This document shows, one piece after another, positions 7,569-14,158 of a stretch of DNA of 20,308 nucleotides. The position numbers were made by a program, and so were the translations under genes. The stretch's first letter is position 1, and each line of letters opens with the position of its first letter. This DNA is from JAIRTY01 sp050257395 (lineage in GTDB: Bacteria; Actinomycetota; Actinomycetes; Streptosporangiales; Streptosporangiaceae): contig JBLMWU010000240.1 of assembly GCA_050257395.1 (NCBI GenBank), forward strand, positions 1 to 20,308, written 5' to 3'. The notes beneath the pieces are model-generated. The model was given only the letters and a program-made list of their open reading frames with translations. It was not told where the DNA came from and did no database searches.

Positions 7569-8570
7569 TCAGCCGACCTGGCTGAGATACCGCTCAGCCA
7601 GGTCGCAGCTGCCCTGGGTGTAGTCGCTGCCGAGCTCGGCGGCGATGTCCGCGCCCTGGTGCGAGCCGATCCAGGCGACCAGCAGCAGGCGGCGGTAGAG
7701 GATGAACGTCCAGATCTCGGCCTCGTCCGCGGCTGCCAGCGGCAGCACCCGCCGGTAGCCGGACAGCCAGCTGTCGACGAGCGCGGGCACCTGCGGCTCG
7801 TGCTCGAAGAAGCTCACGGAGGTGCCGAGGTCGTACAGGTACCAGCTGAACCCGCAGTCATCGAAGTCGATGACGCTGACCGCGCCGCCGTCGACCAGCA
7901 GGTTGGCCAGCCGGGTGTCGGCGTGCACCAGGCCGAACCGGTCCGGGCCATCGCCGAACGCGGCCAGCCGGCGCCGCAGCGCCTGGTCGAGCCGGCCGAG
8001 GATCTCCCGCTCGGCCGGGCCCACCCCGATGCCGTCCTGCCAGCGGCCCCAGCGGGCCTCCGCGCCGAATGCCGCGTCGTAGTCCCAGCGGAACCGGGTG
8101 AAGCCCGGCGGCGGCGCCCACGCCCCGGCGTGCCGGTGCATCCGGGCGGTGATCTCGCCCAGCTCCGCGAAGTGCTCCACCGCGTCCTGCGCGGGCTCGC
8201 TGCCGGGCAGGTACTCGAACCGGACGCAGTGCCGCCGGTCGCCGCTGACCGGGTCGGCAGAGGTGACGACCAGGCTGCCGTCGGCGGCTGGCAGCACCCG
8301 CGGGGTGCGCACGCCGGCCTCGGCCCGCAGCGCGCCCATCCAGGCCAGCTCGGAGGCGATCTCCTGCTCGGTGTGGTAGCCGAGCCGGTGCACCCGCAGC
8401 ACGGACGGGCCCTCGTCCGGGTCCTCCACCAGGAAGGTGGCGTTCTCCGAGACGTTCAGCAGGCTGACCGCCGCGTCCGGGTGGCAGCCGTAGCCGGGCA
8501 GGGCGCCCTGCGCGCACCGGGCGACCCGGGTGAGCACGTCGCCGCCAACGGAAAGGTCATGTGCTGACAT
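7569..8570 (-). CDS. APH-fold small-molecule kinase (probable 1-amino-2-propanol kinase)
   Basis: This 333-aa protein has the aminoglycoside phosphotransferase/choline kinase fold. The catalytic loop is H216-A-D218 with N223 (VHADTRLANLL), and the metal-binding motif is D235-F-D237 (VIDFDDCG). The nucleotide loop is near residues 40-48 (VSENATFLV). RMM microcompartments encode such a kinase, characterised in Mycobacterium smegmatis as an (S)-1-amino-2-propanol kinase. It uses ATP to make the amino-alcohol phosphate that the PLP phospholyase then cleaves. A 9-nt gap with AAGGGGG separates it from the preceding BMC-T gene. No encapsulation peptide is obvious at either end. Antibiotic resistance is unlikely given the surrounding shell and aldehyde dehydrogenase genes. 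Confidence 0.9.
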   Translation of the reverse strand: MSAHDLSVGGDVLTRVARCAQGALPGYGCHPDAAVSLLNVSENATFLVEDPDEGPSVLRVHRLGYHTEQEIASELAWMGALRAEAGVRTPRVLPAADGSLVVTSADPVSGDRRHCVRFEYLPGSEPAQDAVEHFAELGEITARMHRHAGAWAPPPGFTRFRWDYDAAFGAEARWGRWQDGIGVGPAEREILGRLDQALRRRLAAFGDGPDRFGLVHADTRLANLLVDGGAVSVIDFDDCGFSWYLYDLGTSVSFFEHEPQVPALVDSWLSGYRRVLPLAAADEAEIWTFILYRRLLLVAWIGSHQGADIAAELGSDYTQGSCDLAERYLSQVG

Positions 8571-8579
8571 CTGGCCCCC

Positions 8580-9230
8580 TTACTGCTCGCGGCCGTCGAT
8601 GGCGCCGAGCACCCCGGTGATCGCCTGCTGGGCGCGCAGCACGTCCGCGGTGGCGCCGCTCAGGTAGATCCGGCCGGCCATCCCGATCATGGAGACGTCC
8701 ACCAGGGTCACCCCGGGGGCGGCCCGCTCGGCCTCGTTCGCGGCGACGCTGGCGAACAGCGCCGGGGTGACCTCGCAGACGCCCAGCGTGTCGCCGGGGA
8801 TGAGCATGGAGCCGCCGCGGTTGCGGTTGATGATCACCGCCTGCCGGTCGGTGATGTCCTCGATGACGTCGGAGAACAGGATCCGCGGCCGCAGCTGGTC
8901 GGCGGCGTCCGCGTGCAGCCCGGCCAGGATGGCCTGGCCGGCTTTTTCCACGTCGGCCAGGCCGGGGGCGTGCACCTCCAGCACCCCGAACTGCCGCTCC
9001 ACGAACAGGATGCCCGGCTCGACCGCGGGCACCGCGCGCAGCGCCAGGTCGGTCACCCGCTCGATGGCCAGGCCGGGCGCCACCTCCACGATCAGCGAGT
9101 GCTCGCCCTGCATCGGCGGGTAGCCGCGGGCCCGGGTAGGCGTGCCCAGGTAGGCGGCGAACTGCCGCTGCAGGTCCCGGACCAGGAGGTAGACGCGCAG
9201 TTCCGGGGCTGGCGGCGCGGGCGCCGTCAC
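8580..9230 (-). CDS. BMC-T (tandem BMC domain) shell protein, copy 1
   Basis: This 216-aa trimer-forming shell protein has two BMC domains, about 45-120 and 125-212. It shares family blocks with the second BMC-T of this operon: EVAPGLAIERVTDLAL (49-64), VERQFGVLEVH (77-87), INRNRGGSM (134-142) and MIGMAGRIYLSGA (181-193). The conserved RNRGGSM segment probably lines the central pore, by analogy with other BMC-T proteins. The start is GTG 9230, two bases after the BMC-H stop, with AAGGG upstream. The N-terminal extension (MTAPAPPAPE) is Pro/Ala-rich. RMM loci typically encode two BMC-T, one BMC-H and one BMC-P protein, exactly the set present here. Confidence 0.95.
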   Translation of the reverse strand: MTAPAPPAPELRVYLLVRDLQRQFAAYLGTPTRARGYPPMQGEHSLIVEVAPGLAIERVTDLALRAVPAVEPGILFVERQFGVLEVHAPGLADVEKAGQAILAGLHADAADQLRPRILFSDVIEDITDRQAVIINRNRGGSMLIPGDTLGVCEVTPALFASVAANEAERAAPGVTLVDVSMIGMAGRIYLSGATADVLRAQQAITGVLGAIDGREQ

Positions 9231-9232
9231 CC

Positions 9233-9514
9233 CTAGTCGCCCTTGGTCCGGAAGTGCTTGCTGATCTCGGCGTGCGGCCGCGGGATGACGTGCACCGACA
9301 CCAGCTCACCGACGCTGGTCGCGGTCTCCGCGCCCGCCTCGGTGGCGGCCTTGACCGCGCCCACGTCCCCGATCACCGTGACCGCCACCAGGCCGTCGCC
9401 CACCTGCTCGCGCCCGACGATGGTCACGTTCGCCGCCTTGACCATGGCGTCCGCCGCCGCCAGCGCGGCCACGTAGCCCTTGGTCTCGATCATCCCGATC
9501 GCGTTGTCCGCCAT
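9233..9514 (-). CDS. BMC-H hexameric microcompartment shell protein
   Basis: This 93-aa single-domain shell protein forms the hexagonal facet tiles. It has the canonical start NAIGMIETKGYVAALAAADA, the conserved VGAVKAATEAG helix and the GELVSVHVIPRPH C-terminal strand. The pore-loop position reads VGDGLVA with D40, whereas many relatives have Gly-Ser-Gly or Gly-Gly-Gly. ATG 9514 gives the usual family N-terminus; AAAGGAG lies 10 nt upstream. An alternative GTG at 9520 would overlap the BMC-P stop as GTGA and add two residues. A short polar C-terminal tail (ISKHFRTKGD) follows the domain. Confidence 0.96.
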   Translation of the reverse strand: MADNAIGMIETKGYVAALAAADAMVKAANVTIVGREQVGDGLVAVTVIGDVGAVKAATEAGAETATSVGELVSVHVIPRPHAEISKHFRTKGD

Positions 9515-9516
9515 GT

Positions 9517-9822
9517 TCACTGCTCTCCTTTACCCGAAGTCTTGCGGGTGGGGGCCCGGCGCGCCCGGTCTTCCGGCGCGGCGGGCGGGTCGATGGAGCC
9601 GATGATGAGCGCGTCGACAGGGGGCGGCTTGCCCGGGAACCAGGCCGCCGCCACCGACCCCTGCGCGATCAGCACCCGCTCGCCCGCCCCGCTGCCCAGC
9701 ACGTCGAAGGCGATCAGCCGCTGGCCGGTCCCGTCCGCCTCGACCTCCAGGAACGCGCCGCTGGGGAGCTCGGGCAGGCGGCGGGTGGACCAGACGTTGC
9801 CGACCACGGTTGCGGTGATCAT
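9517..9822 (-). CDS. BMC-P pentameric vertex protein (EutN/CcmL family)
   Basis: This 101-aa protein caps the icosahedral vertices of the shell. It has the family N-terminus ITATVVGNVWSTRRLPELPSG, the GERVLIAQGSVAA loop that lines the pentamer pore, and the VDALIIGSID strand near the C-terminus. The final 20 residues are basic and polar. Its ATG directly follows the TGA of the preceding gene (TGAATG) with GGGAGC upstream, so the two genes are closely coupled. A single vertex protein is enough to close the shell in many BMC types. Confidence 0.96.
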   Translation of the reverse strand: MITATVVGNVWSTRRLPELPSGAFLEVEADGTGQRLIAFDVLGSGAGERVLIAQGSVAAAWFPGKPPPVDALIIGSIDPPAAPEDRARRAPTRKTSGKGEQ

Positions 9823-10332
9823 TCAGCGCTCCCTCTCGATCTCGACCCCGGCGGCGCGGGCGCGGTCGCGGGCCAGCGGCGTGAGCACCGCCCGCGGCCC
9901 GAGCACCAGCCGGGCCCCGGCCCGGGCCGCGTCGCGGACCGCGGCCTCGGTCACCGCGCCCTTCTCGATCCGCCGGGACGGGCCGGGCCGGCCGGGCCCG
10001 GCCGGGGCGGCCAGCCGGAAGGTGAGCCGGCCGGACCGCAGGTCGGCCCGGCGGGCCGGGTTCTCGAACAGGTGCAGCAGCCGGGTCACGAAGGCCGCCA
10101 GGTCCTGGTCGGTCCGCAGGCTGACCGTCTCCACCTGCCTTGTGTTGTCGTTGATGGTGAACGAAGAACCCGGCTGGGCCGGTGCCACCCGCCCGGCCGG
10201 CGCCGCCGCGGGCGGGGGTGGCGGAGCGGGCGCGGGCTGGGCTGGCGGGGCGGCGGCCGCGGGCAGCGCGTCCCGGAGCACCTCCCGGATGAGCTGGCGG
10301 AGCAGGTCGCTGTCAAGGCCGTTGCCGCTCAT
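9823..10332 (-). CDS. Uncharacterised microcompartment-associated protein with N-terminal encapsulation-like helix
   Basis: This 169-aa protein was not recognised as a named family. The start ATG 10332 overlaps the BMC-T stop as ATGA. Residues 9-22 (DLLRQLIREVLRDA) form an amphipathic helix of the type that targets cargo to BMC lumens. A Pro/Ala linker follows (about 23-55). The middle (about 58-108) is a small globular region with FTINDNTRQVETV and LAAFVTRLLHLFENPARRADLRSG. The end (about 126-169) reads VTEAAVRDAARAGARLVLGPRAVLTPLARDRARAAGVEI; from memory, similar segments occur in other BMC-associated proteins. It lies between shell genes, at a position also occupied by a small hypothetical gene in RMM loci as I recall. 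A role as lumen scaffold or cargo organiser is inference. Confidence 0.85.
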   Translation of the reverse strand: MSGNGLDSDLLRQLIREVLRDALPAAAAPPAQPAPAPPPPPAAAPAGRVAPAQPGSSFTINDNTRQVETVSLRTDQDLAAFVTRLLHLFENPARRADLRSGRLTFRLAAPAGPGRPGPSRRIEKGAVTEAAVRDAARAGARLVLGPRAVLTPLARDRARAAGVEIERER

Positions 10333-10931
10333 CCCGGGCTCCCGAGGGCGGCCTCGGCCGCCTCGGCCGCCTGCCGCACGTCGGCCTCGGACCCGGACAG
10401 GTAGACCCGGCCGGTGGCGCCGATCATGCGGTAGTCGACCACCTTGACGCTGGCGGCCTTCTCCGCCTCGTTGGTGGCGAGGATCGCGTAGGAGGCGGGC
10501 CGCATCTCCATGACGTACAGGGACTCCCCCGCCAGCGCCATCGAGCCGATCTTGTTGCGGTTGATGAGGAAGGCGTGCTGCGGGTCCAGCATCGTGATGA
10601 TCTCCGACGCCAGCACCTCCGGCCGGGTCGCGTCCTGCGCGCTGGCGCCGAGCGAGTCCAGCACCGCGCTGCCGGCCGCCCGCACCTCGTCGGTGCCGCC
10701 GTGGATCTCCAGGTAGCCGAACTGCCGCTCCACCACCAGGATCCCCGCGGCGACCTCCGCGTGCTTGAGCGCCACGTCGGTCAGCGGCTCGATGTCCAGC
10801 CCGGGCGCGACCTCGATGATCTGCGCGGCCATGTTGCTGCGCGGCAGCCGCCCCCTGATCCACGTCCCCAGATAGCACATCGTCTGCGGCTGCAGCCGAT
10901 CGAGAAAGATAAACGACCGCAACTCAGCCAT
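10329..10931 (-). CDS. BMC-T (tandem BMC domain) shell protein, copy 2
   Basis: This 200-aa shell protein is a clear paralogue of the BMC-T at 8580-9230. Shared blocks are EVAPGLDIEPLTDVALK, VERQFGYLEIHGG, LINRNKIGSMALAGESL and MIGATGRVYLSGS. The N-terminus is different (MAELRSFIFLDRLQPQTMCYLG) and lacks the Pro/Ala extension. It begins with ATG 10931, overlapping the aldehyde dehydrogenase end by 8 nt, with a G-rich Shine-Dalgarno. The RNKIGSM pore segment differs from RNRGGSM in copy 1, so the two trimers probably have different pores. Which one stacks or gates cannot be told from sequence. Confidence 0.95.
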   Translation of the reverse strand: MAELRSFIFLDRLQPQTMCYLGTWIRGRLPRSNMAAQIIEVAPGLDIEPLTDVALKHAEVAAGILVVERQFGYLEIHGGTDEVRAAGSAVLDSLGASAQDATRPEVLASEIITMLDPQHAFLINRNKIGSMALAGESLYVMEMRPASYAILATNEAEKAASVKVVDYRMIGATGRVYLSGSEADVRQAAEAAEAALGSPG

Positions 10932-12624
10932 CGTGCCCCCCGGTCAGCGCCGCGAGCTCCTCGATGACCAGCCGCCGGATCTCCTCCCGCAAAGCCGCCA
11001 CATCCGCCCCGCGCCACCCCTCGCCCCCACCCCCATTGACCGGACCGCTGAACCCATGCCCAGTCCCCGGAGCCTGACCGGCATAGGCAGGGCGGTCAGC
11101 CCTTCCCGGTAGCGTTCCAGCGGACGGGCAGGGCTGACCGTCCTGCCCCATCCCCGCCAGGAGGTTTGAAGCCACCGGATAAGCCGGCACCGGCCCGTCC
11201 GGCGACTCCCACGGCTCCAGCCCCGTGAAAACCCCGAACGGCTCGGCAGGATCCGCGTTGTACGCCAGCCGCGTCCACTGCACCAGGTGCTGCGGCTGCA
11301 GGTTCTCGCCGACCGAGGACCGGCCGAAGTAGCCGGTGCCGATGGTCATGGACGGCGCGAGGTTGGTCTCGATGCCGGAGCTGCCCAGGCTGTTGCCGGC
11401 GTTGACCGACACCCGCAGCACCTCCACGGCGGCGCCGTAGGCGAGCACGGTGGCCGGGTCGCTGCTGTGGATGGCGGCGGAGTGGCCGCGCCCGCCGATC
11501 CGCAGCACGGCGCGGGCGGCGGCGATGCCGCGCTGGGCGTTCGGCACCCGGACCAGCCCGAGCACCGGGCACAGCTTCTCGTGTGCCAGCGGCTCTTCGG
11601 GCACCACCAGGTCGAACGGGGCGAGCAGCACCCGGGTGGTGCCGGGTACCCGCACCCCGGCCTCGTTCGCGAGCCAGCTGGCGTCCTTGCCGACCAGCCG
11701 GGCATCGAAGTGGCCGCCGGGGAACAGCAGCTGCCGCACCTTGTCCCGCTCCTCCGGCTCCAGCAGGTAGGCGCCCTCCCGCTTGAGGTGGCGCAGCAGC
11801 TGGGCGGCCGCGGCCTCCTCCACCACCAGCACGGACTCGTTGGTGCACAGGATCGAGTTGTCGAAGCTCTTGCTGTCGGTGATCCGCCGGGCCGCCTTGG
11901 CGAGGTCCGCGGTCGCGTCCACCAGCACCGGCACGTTGCCGGGCCCGACCCCGATGGCGGGCGTGCCGGAGCTGTAGGCGGAGCGGACCACCGGGACGCC
12001 GCCGGTGGCCACGATCACGCTGGTGCGCGGGTCGGTCATGAGCGCGTTGATCAGCGGCACGGACGGGGAGTCGACCACCTGGATGATGCCGTCCGGCGCG
12101 CCCGCGGCCACCGCGGCGGCGGCCAGGGTGCGGGCCGCGTCCGCGCAGCATTCGCGGGCCAGCGGGTGCGGGCTGATGACCACGGCGCTGCGGGTCATGA
12201 GGGCCAGCAGCGACTTGAAGAACACGGTGGCGACCGGGTTGGTGGACGGGGTGAGGGCGAGCACCACCCCGGCCCCGCGCGGCACCTCCACCACCTTGGC
12301 GGCCGGGTCCACCCGCGGGGTCACGTAGTCGTGATCGGCATAGGCGTCCGCCAGGCCGGTGCTGCAGGCCAGGTTCTTGACGGCCTTGTGCTCGGCCACG
12401 CCGAACCCGGTCTCCCGCACCGCCCACTCGGCGTACTCGCGGGCCCGGGCCGCACCCGCCTCGGCGGCAGCCCGGACGATCCGGTCGACCGCTGGCTTGC
12501 CGTAGCTGGCGTAGGCGCGGGCGGCCCATTCGGCCCGCTGCAGCATGGCCTGTGCCCGCGGCACCCCCGCGGGGTCGGCCAGCATGGTCAGGACTCCAGG
12601 TTCCCCGGGCCCGGGCTCAGTCAT
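10924..12624 (-). CDS. CoA-acylating aldehyde dehydrogenase with C-terminal encapsulation peptide (PduP/EutE-like)
   Basis: This 566-aa enzyme oxidises an aldehyde, here probably propionaldehyde, to acyl-CoA with NAD+. The catalytic cysteine is C260 in SFDNSILCTNES, and the cofactor region includes ALTPSTNPVATVFFK (123-137) and IGVGPGNVPV (224-233). The catalytic domain ends near residue 470. A Gly/Pro-rich linker follows, and residues 545-560 (LREEIRRLVIEELAAL) form an amphipathic helix typical of BMC encapsulation peptides. ATG 12624 is preferred over the longer frame because GGAGG sits 7 nt upstream. That Shine-Dalgarno lies inside repeat copy B. It is the signature core enzyme of the microcompartment. 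No alcohol dehydrogenase or phosphotransacylase partner is in the window. Confidence 0.94.
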   Translation of the reverse strand: MTEPGPGEPGVLTMLADPAGVPRAQAMLQRAEWAARAYASYGKPAVDRIVRAAAEAGAARAREYAEWAVRETGFGVAEHKAVKNLACSTGLADAYADHDYVTPRVDPAAKVVEVPRGAGVVLALTPSTNPVATVFFKSLLALMTRSAVVISPHPLARECCADAARTLAAAAVAAGAPDGIIQVVDSPSVPLINALMTDPRTSVIVATGGVPVVRSAYSSGTPAIGVGPGNVPVLVDATADLAKAARRITDSKSFDNSILCTNESVLVVEEAAAAQLLRHLKREGAYLLEPEERDKVRQLLFPGGHFDARLVGKDASWLANEAGVRVPGTTRVLLAPFDLVVPEEPLAHEKLCPVLGLVRVPNAQRGIAAARAVLRIGGRGHSAAIHSSDPATVLAYGAAVEVLRVSVNAGNSLGSSGIETNLAPSMTIGTGYFGRSSVGENLQPQHLVQWTRLAYNADPAEPFGVFTGLEPWESPDGPVPAYPVASNLLAGMGQDGQPCPSAGTLPGRADRPAYAGQAPGTGHGFSGPVNGGGGEGWRGADVAALREEIRRLVIEELAALTGGHDG

Positions 12625-12730
12625 TCGCTCGCCTCCGGGGCGCCTGAGGGCGGCGTCTTCCCTCGTCGCTCCTTGCTGGCGCTCGTCGCTCCTCAGTCCA
12701 GACGCCACCACGCCCCTTTGGCTCGCTCAT
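12617..12730 (-). other. Possible 37-codon small ORF bridging PLP enzyme and aldehyde dehydrogenase genes
   Basis: An ATG at 12730 overlaps the upstream stop as ATGA. The frame stays open for 37 codons and ends at 12617, inside the start of the aldehyde dehydrogenase gene. The peptide begins MSEPKGRGGVWTEERRAP and is strongly basic towards its end. It is almost entirely encoded by repeat copy B, so it may be incidental. If translated, it could pass ribosomes from one gene to the next. Copy A has the same frame open but no start codon. Confidence 0.2.
12625..12728 (-). repeat. Intergenic repeat copy B (between PLP enzyme and aldehyde dehydrogenase genes)
   Basis: This copy fills the complete gap between the two genes. 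It shares with copy A the 15-mer GAGCGAGCCAAAGGG, the block GTCTGGACTGA, GGGAAGACG and the end CCCGGAGGCGAGCGA. It touches the upstream stop codon at one end and carries the aldehyde dehydrogenase Shine-Dalgarno (GGAGG) at the other. The middle has diverged from copy A by substitutions and small indels. Confidence 0.85.
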
Positions 12731-14007
12731 ACGATCTTCACGCCCTTGGCTGCGTCGTCGCGGGCCTTGCCGATGGCCACCTCGGTCCGTTCCAGCAGTT
12801 CCTCGCAGTGGTCCGGCGGCAGCAGCACCCCCGGCTTGTACTGCAGCACCTGCGGGTCGAGGGTGGAGAAGATCGCCCACACCCCTGCCTCGTACAGCCG
12901 CCGCATCACGTACTTGGCGCCCTGCGGGTGGCTGAACTCCAGCCCCATCACCAGGCCGTTCTGCCGGATGCCGGTGAACCAGTCCGGGTAGGCGGCGCGG
13001 ATCTCGGCCAGCCCGGAGCCGATCAGGGCCGAGATGTAGTGCACCATCGACCGGGTTTCCGGGCGGCAGGTGATCTCCAGGGTCTTGAGCGCCGCCACGC
13101 AGCCCAGCTCGGCCCCGCCGAACGTGGACATGTGCGCGAAGCCGTCCTCGGTCAGCCAGCCCGCGGCCGCCTCGCTGACCAGGACCGCGCTGATCGGGTA
13201 CATGCCGCCGGAGATGCCCTTGCCGGTGACCAGGATGTCCGGGATGATCCCGTGCTTGCTGACGGCCCACAGCTCGCCGGTGCGCATCAGCCCGGTCTGC
13301 ACCTCGTCGGCGATGTAGAGGGCGCCGTGCCGCTCGCACAGCCGCTTGACACCCTCCAGGTAGCCGGGAGCGGGCAGCGGGAACCCGTAGGTGGCCGGGA
13401 TGGTCTCCATGATCACCGCGGCCACGTCCCGGCCCCGCAGCGCCTCCTCCATGGCGCCGAGGTCGTTGAACGGCACGTGCGGGAACTCCTCCGGCCGGTC
13501 GGCCAGGAACAGCGCCGCGAACCGCTCGTCCCCGGTGGCGACCGCCAGCCCGGTGTGCCCGTGGTAGGCCTTGGCGATCGAGACGATCTTGCGCTTCTTC
13601 GTGGCGTGCCGCGCGGTCTTGAGCGCGATGTCGATGGCCTCGCCGCCGCCGCTGCCGTAGATGACCTTGGTCAGCCCCGGCGGGGCGGTGGTGACCAGGG
13701 CCTCGGCCAGGGCGGTGCGGGCCAGCGAGGGGAAGTGGTGGTTGCCGATGTCGAAGTGCTGCATGGCGGCGGTGACCGCGGCGGCGACCTCGGGGTTGCG
13801 GTGGCCGAGGTTGTAGGTGCCGCCGTTCAGGTGCACGTCGATCAGCCGCTTGCCCTCGACGTCGTAGATGAAGTACCCGTCGCGGCGGTCGATGACCAGC
13901 GGCACGCCGGATTCGGTCCAGAACTGGGTCTTGCCCGGATTCCAGAACTCACGCGACTTCGCCAGCATCTCGGCTTTCGAGGCGAAGGTGATGAGCTCCT
14001 CGGGCAC
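12727..14007 (-). CDS. Class III aminotransferase-fold PLP enzyme (probable amino-alcohol-phosphate phospholyase)
   Basis: This 426-aa fold-type I PLP enzyme has the phosphate-binding GSGGGEAIDIALKTAR (118-133), AYHGHTG (147-153), the Asp of IADEVQTG (D234) and the Schiff-base lysine K263 in VTGKGISGG. GTG 14007 is chosen because GAGGAGG lies just upstream with a 5-nt gap; the open frame extends further but is not family-like. In RMM loci the equivalent gene is proposed to cleave 1-amino-2-propanol phosphate to propionaldehyde, ammonia and phosphate. That is the reaction type of ethanolamine-phosphate phospholyase, not transamination. The neighbouring kinase supports this, but a true transaminase cannot be excluded by sequence. 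It is the first gene of the minus-strand operon. Confidence 0.9.
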   Translation of the reverse strand: MPEELITFASKAEMLAKSREFWNPGKTQFWTESGVPLVIDRRDGYFIYDVEGKRLIDVHLNGGTYNLGHRNPEVAAAVTAAMQHFDIGNHHFPSLARTALAEALVTTAPPGLTKVIYGSGGGEAIDIALKTARHATKKRKIVSIAKAYHGHTGLAVATGDERFAALFLADRPEEFPHVPFNDLGAMEEALRGRDVAAVIMETIPATYGFPLPAPGYLEGVKRLCERHGALYIADEVQTGLMRTGELWAVSKHGIIPDILVTGKGISGGMYPISAVLVSEAAAGWLTEDGFAHMSTFGGAELGCVAALKTLEITCRPETRSMVHYISALIGSGLAEIRAAYPDWFTGIRQNGLVMGLEFSHPQGAKYVMRRLYEAGVWAIFSTLDPQVLQYKPGVLLPPDHCEELLERTEVAIGKARDDAAKGVKIV

Positions 14008-14036
14008 GCCCACCTCCTCAAAGACCCCGCCGCTTT

Positions 14037-14045
14037 GGTCTGACC
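14037..14045. promoter_or_regulatory. Candidate GntR/HutC operator, GGTC-T-GACC palindrome
   Basis: The perfect 9-nt palindrome GGTCTGACC lies immediately downstream of the proposed -10 of the operon promoter. HutC-type regulators such as DasR/NagR bind sites built on GGTC/GACC half-sites (known consensus GGTCTAGACC). The site here is one base shorter between half-sites, so the match is suggestive only. The partner would be the GntR regulator encoded at 5971-6771. Confidence 0.35.
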
Positions 14046-14048
14046 GAA

Positions 14049-14078
14049 GAAGTACCGTACCTAACCGTTTAGTGTCAA
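14049..14078 (-). promoter_or_regulatory. Candidate promoter of the microcompartment operon
   Basis: The minus strand reads TTGACA (14078-14073), an 18-bp spacer and TACTTC (14054-14049). The -35 is a perfect consensus hexamer and the -10 is weak. The spacer includes an imperfect palindrome, CTAACCGTTTAG at 14061-14072. The start would fall around 14040, leaving about 35 nt of leader before GTG 14007. Confidence 0.45.
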
Positions 14079-14100
14079 GCGGCTGTGTTAAATGCAAATT

Positions 14101-14132
14101 ATCCCGACCAAAACTCTTGTCGTGGTTGGGAT
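14101..14132. promoter_or_regulatory. 10-bp inverted repeat in the divergent promoter region
   Basis: ATCCCGACCA and TGGTTGGGAT form arms matching at 9 of 10 positions, separated by 12 bp. The right arm lies between the proposed -35 and -10 of the permease promoter, where a bound regulator would block transcription. It may be an operator for the GntR protein or another factor. Confidence 0.45.
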
Positions 14133-14146
14133 CATGGTGATAGCTT
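14117..14146 (+). promoter_or_regulatory. Candidate promoter of the APC permease
   Basis: TTGTCG (14117-14122), an 18-bp spacer and TAGCTT (14141-14146) fit an actinobacterial sigma-70-type promoter. A leader of about 95 nt would then precede the permease ATG. It diverges from, and lies close to, the operon promoter. Confidence 0.35.
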
Positions 14147-14158
14147 CCGCCGCATGTG

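Noticed and set aside
7569..8570. Antibiotic-resistance aminoglycoside phosphotransferase
   Set aside because: The fold matches, but the gene lies between shell and SDR genes in an RMM-type operon, where this family is an amino-alcohol kinase.
9823..10878. Longer start (351 codons) for the gene upstream of the vertex protein
   Set aside because: The first 182 codons are a shadow of the BMC-T gene in another frame. The ATG at 10332 has ATGA coupling and begins with a targeting-like helix.
11287..14043. 918-codon plus-strand open frame opposite the aldehyde dehydrogenase and PLP enzyme
   Set aside because: Low-complexity His/Gly/Arg-rich translation, antisense to two well-supported enzymes. 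It is a codon-bias artefact.
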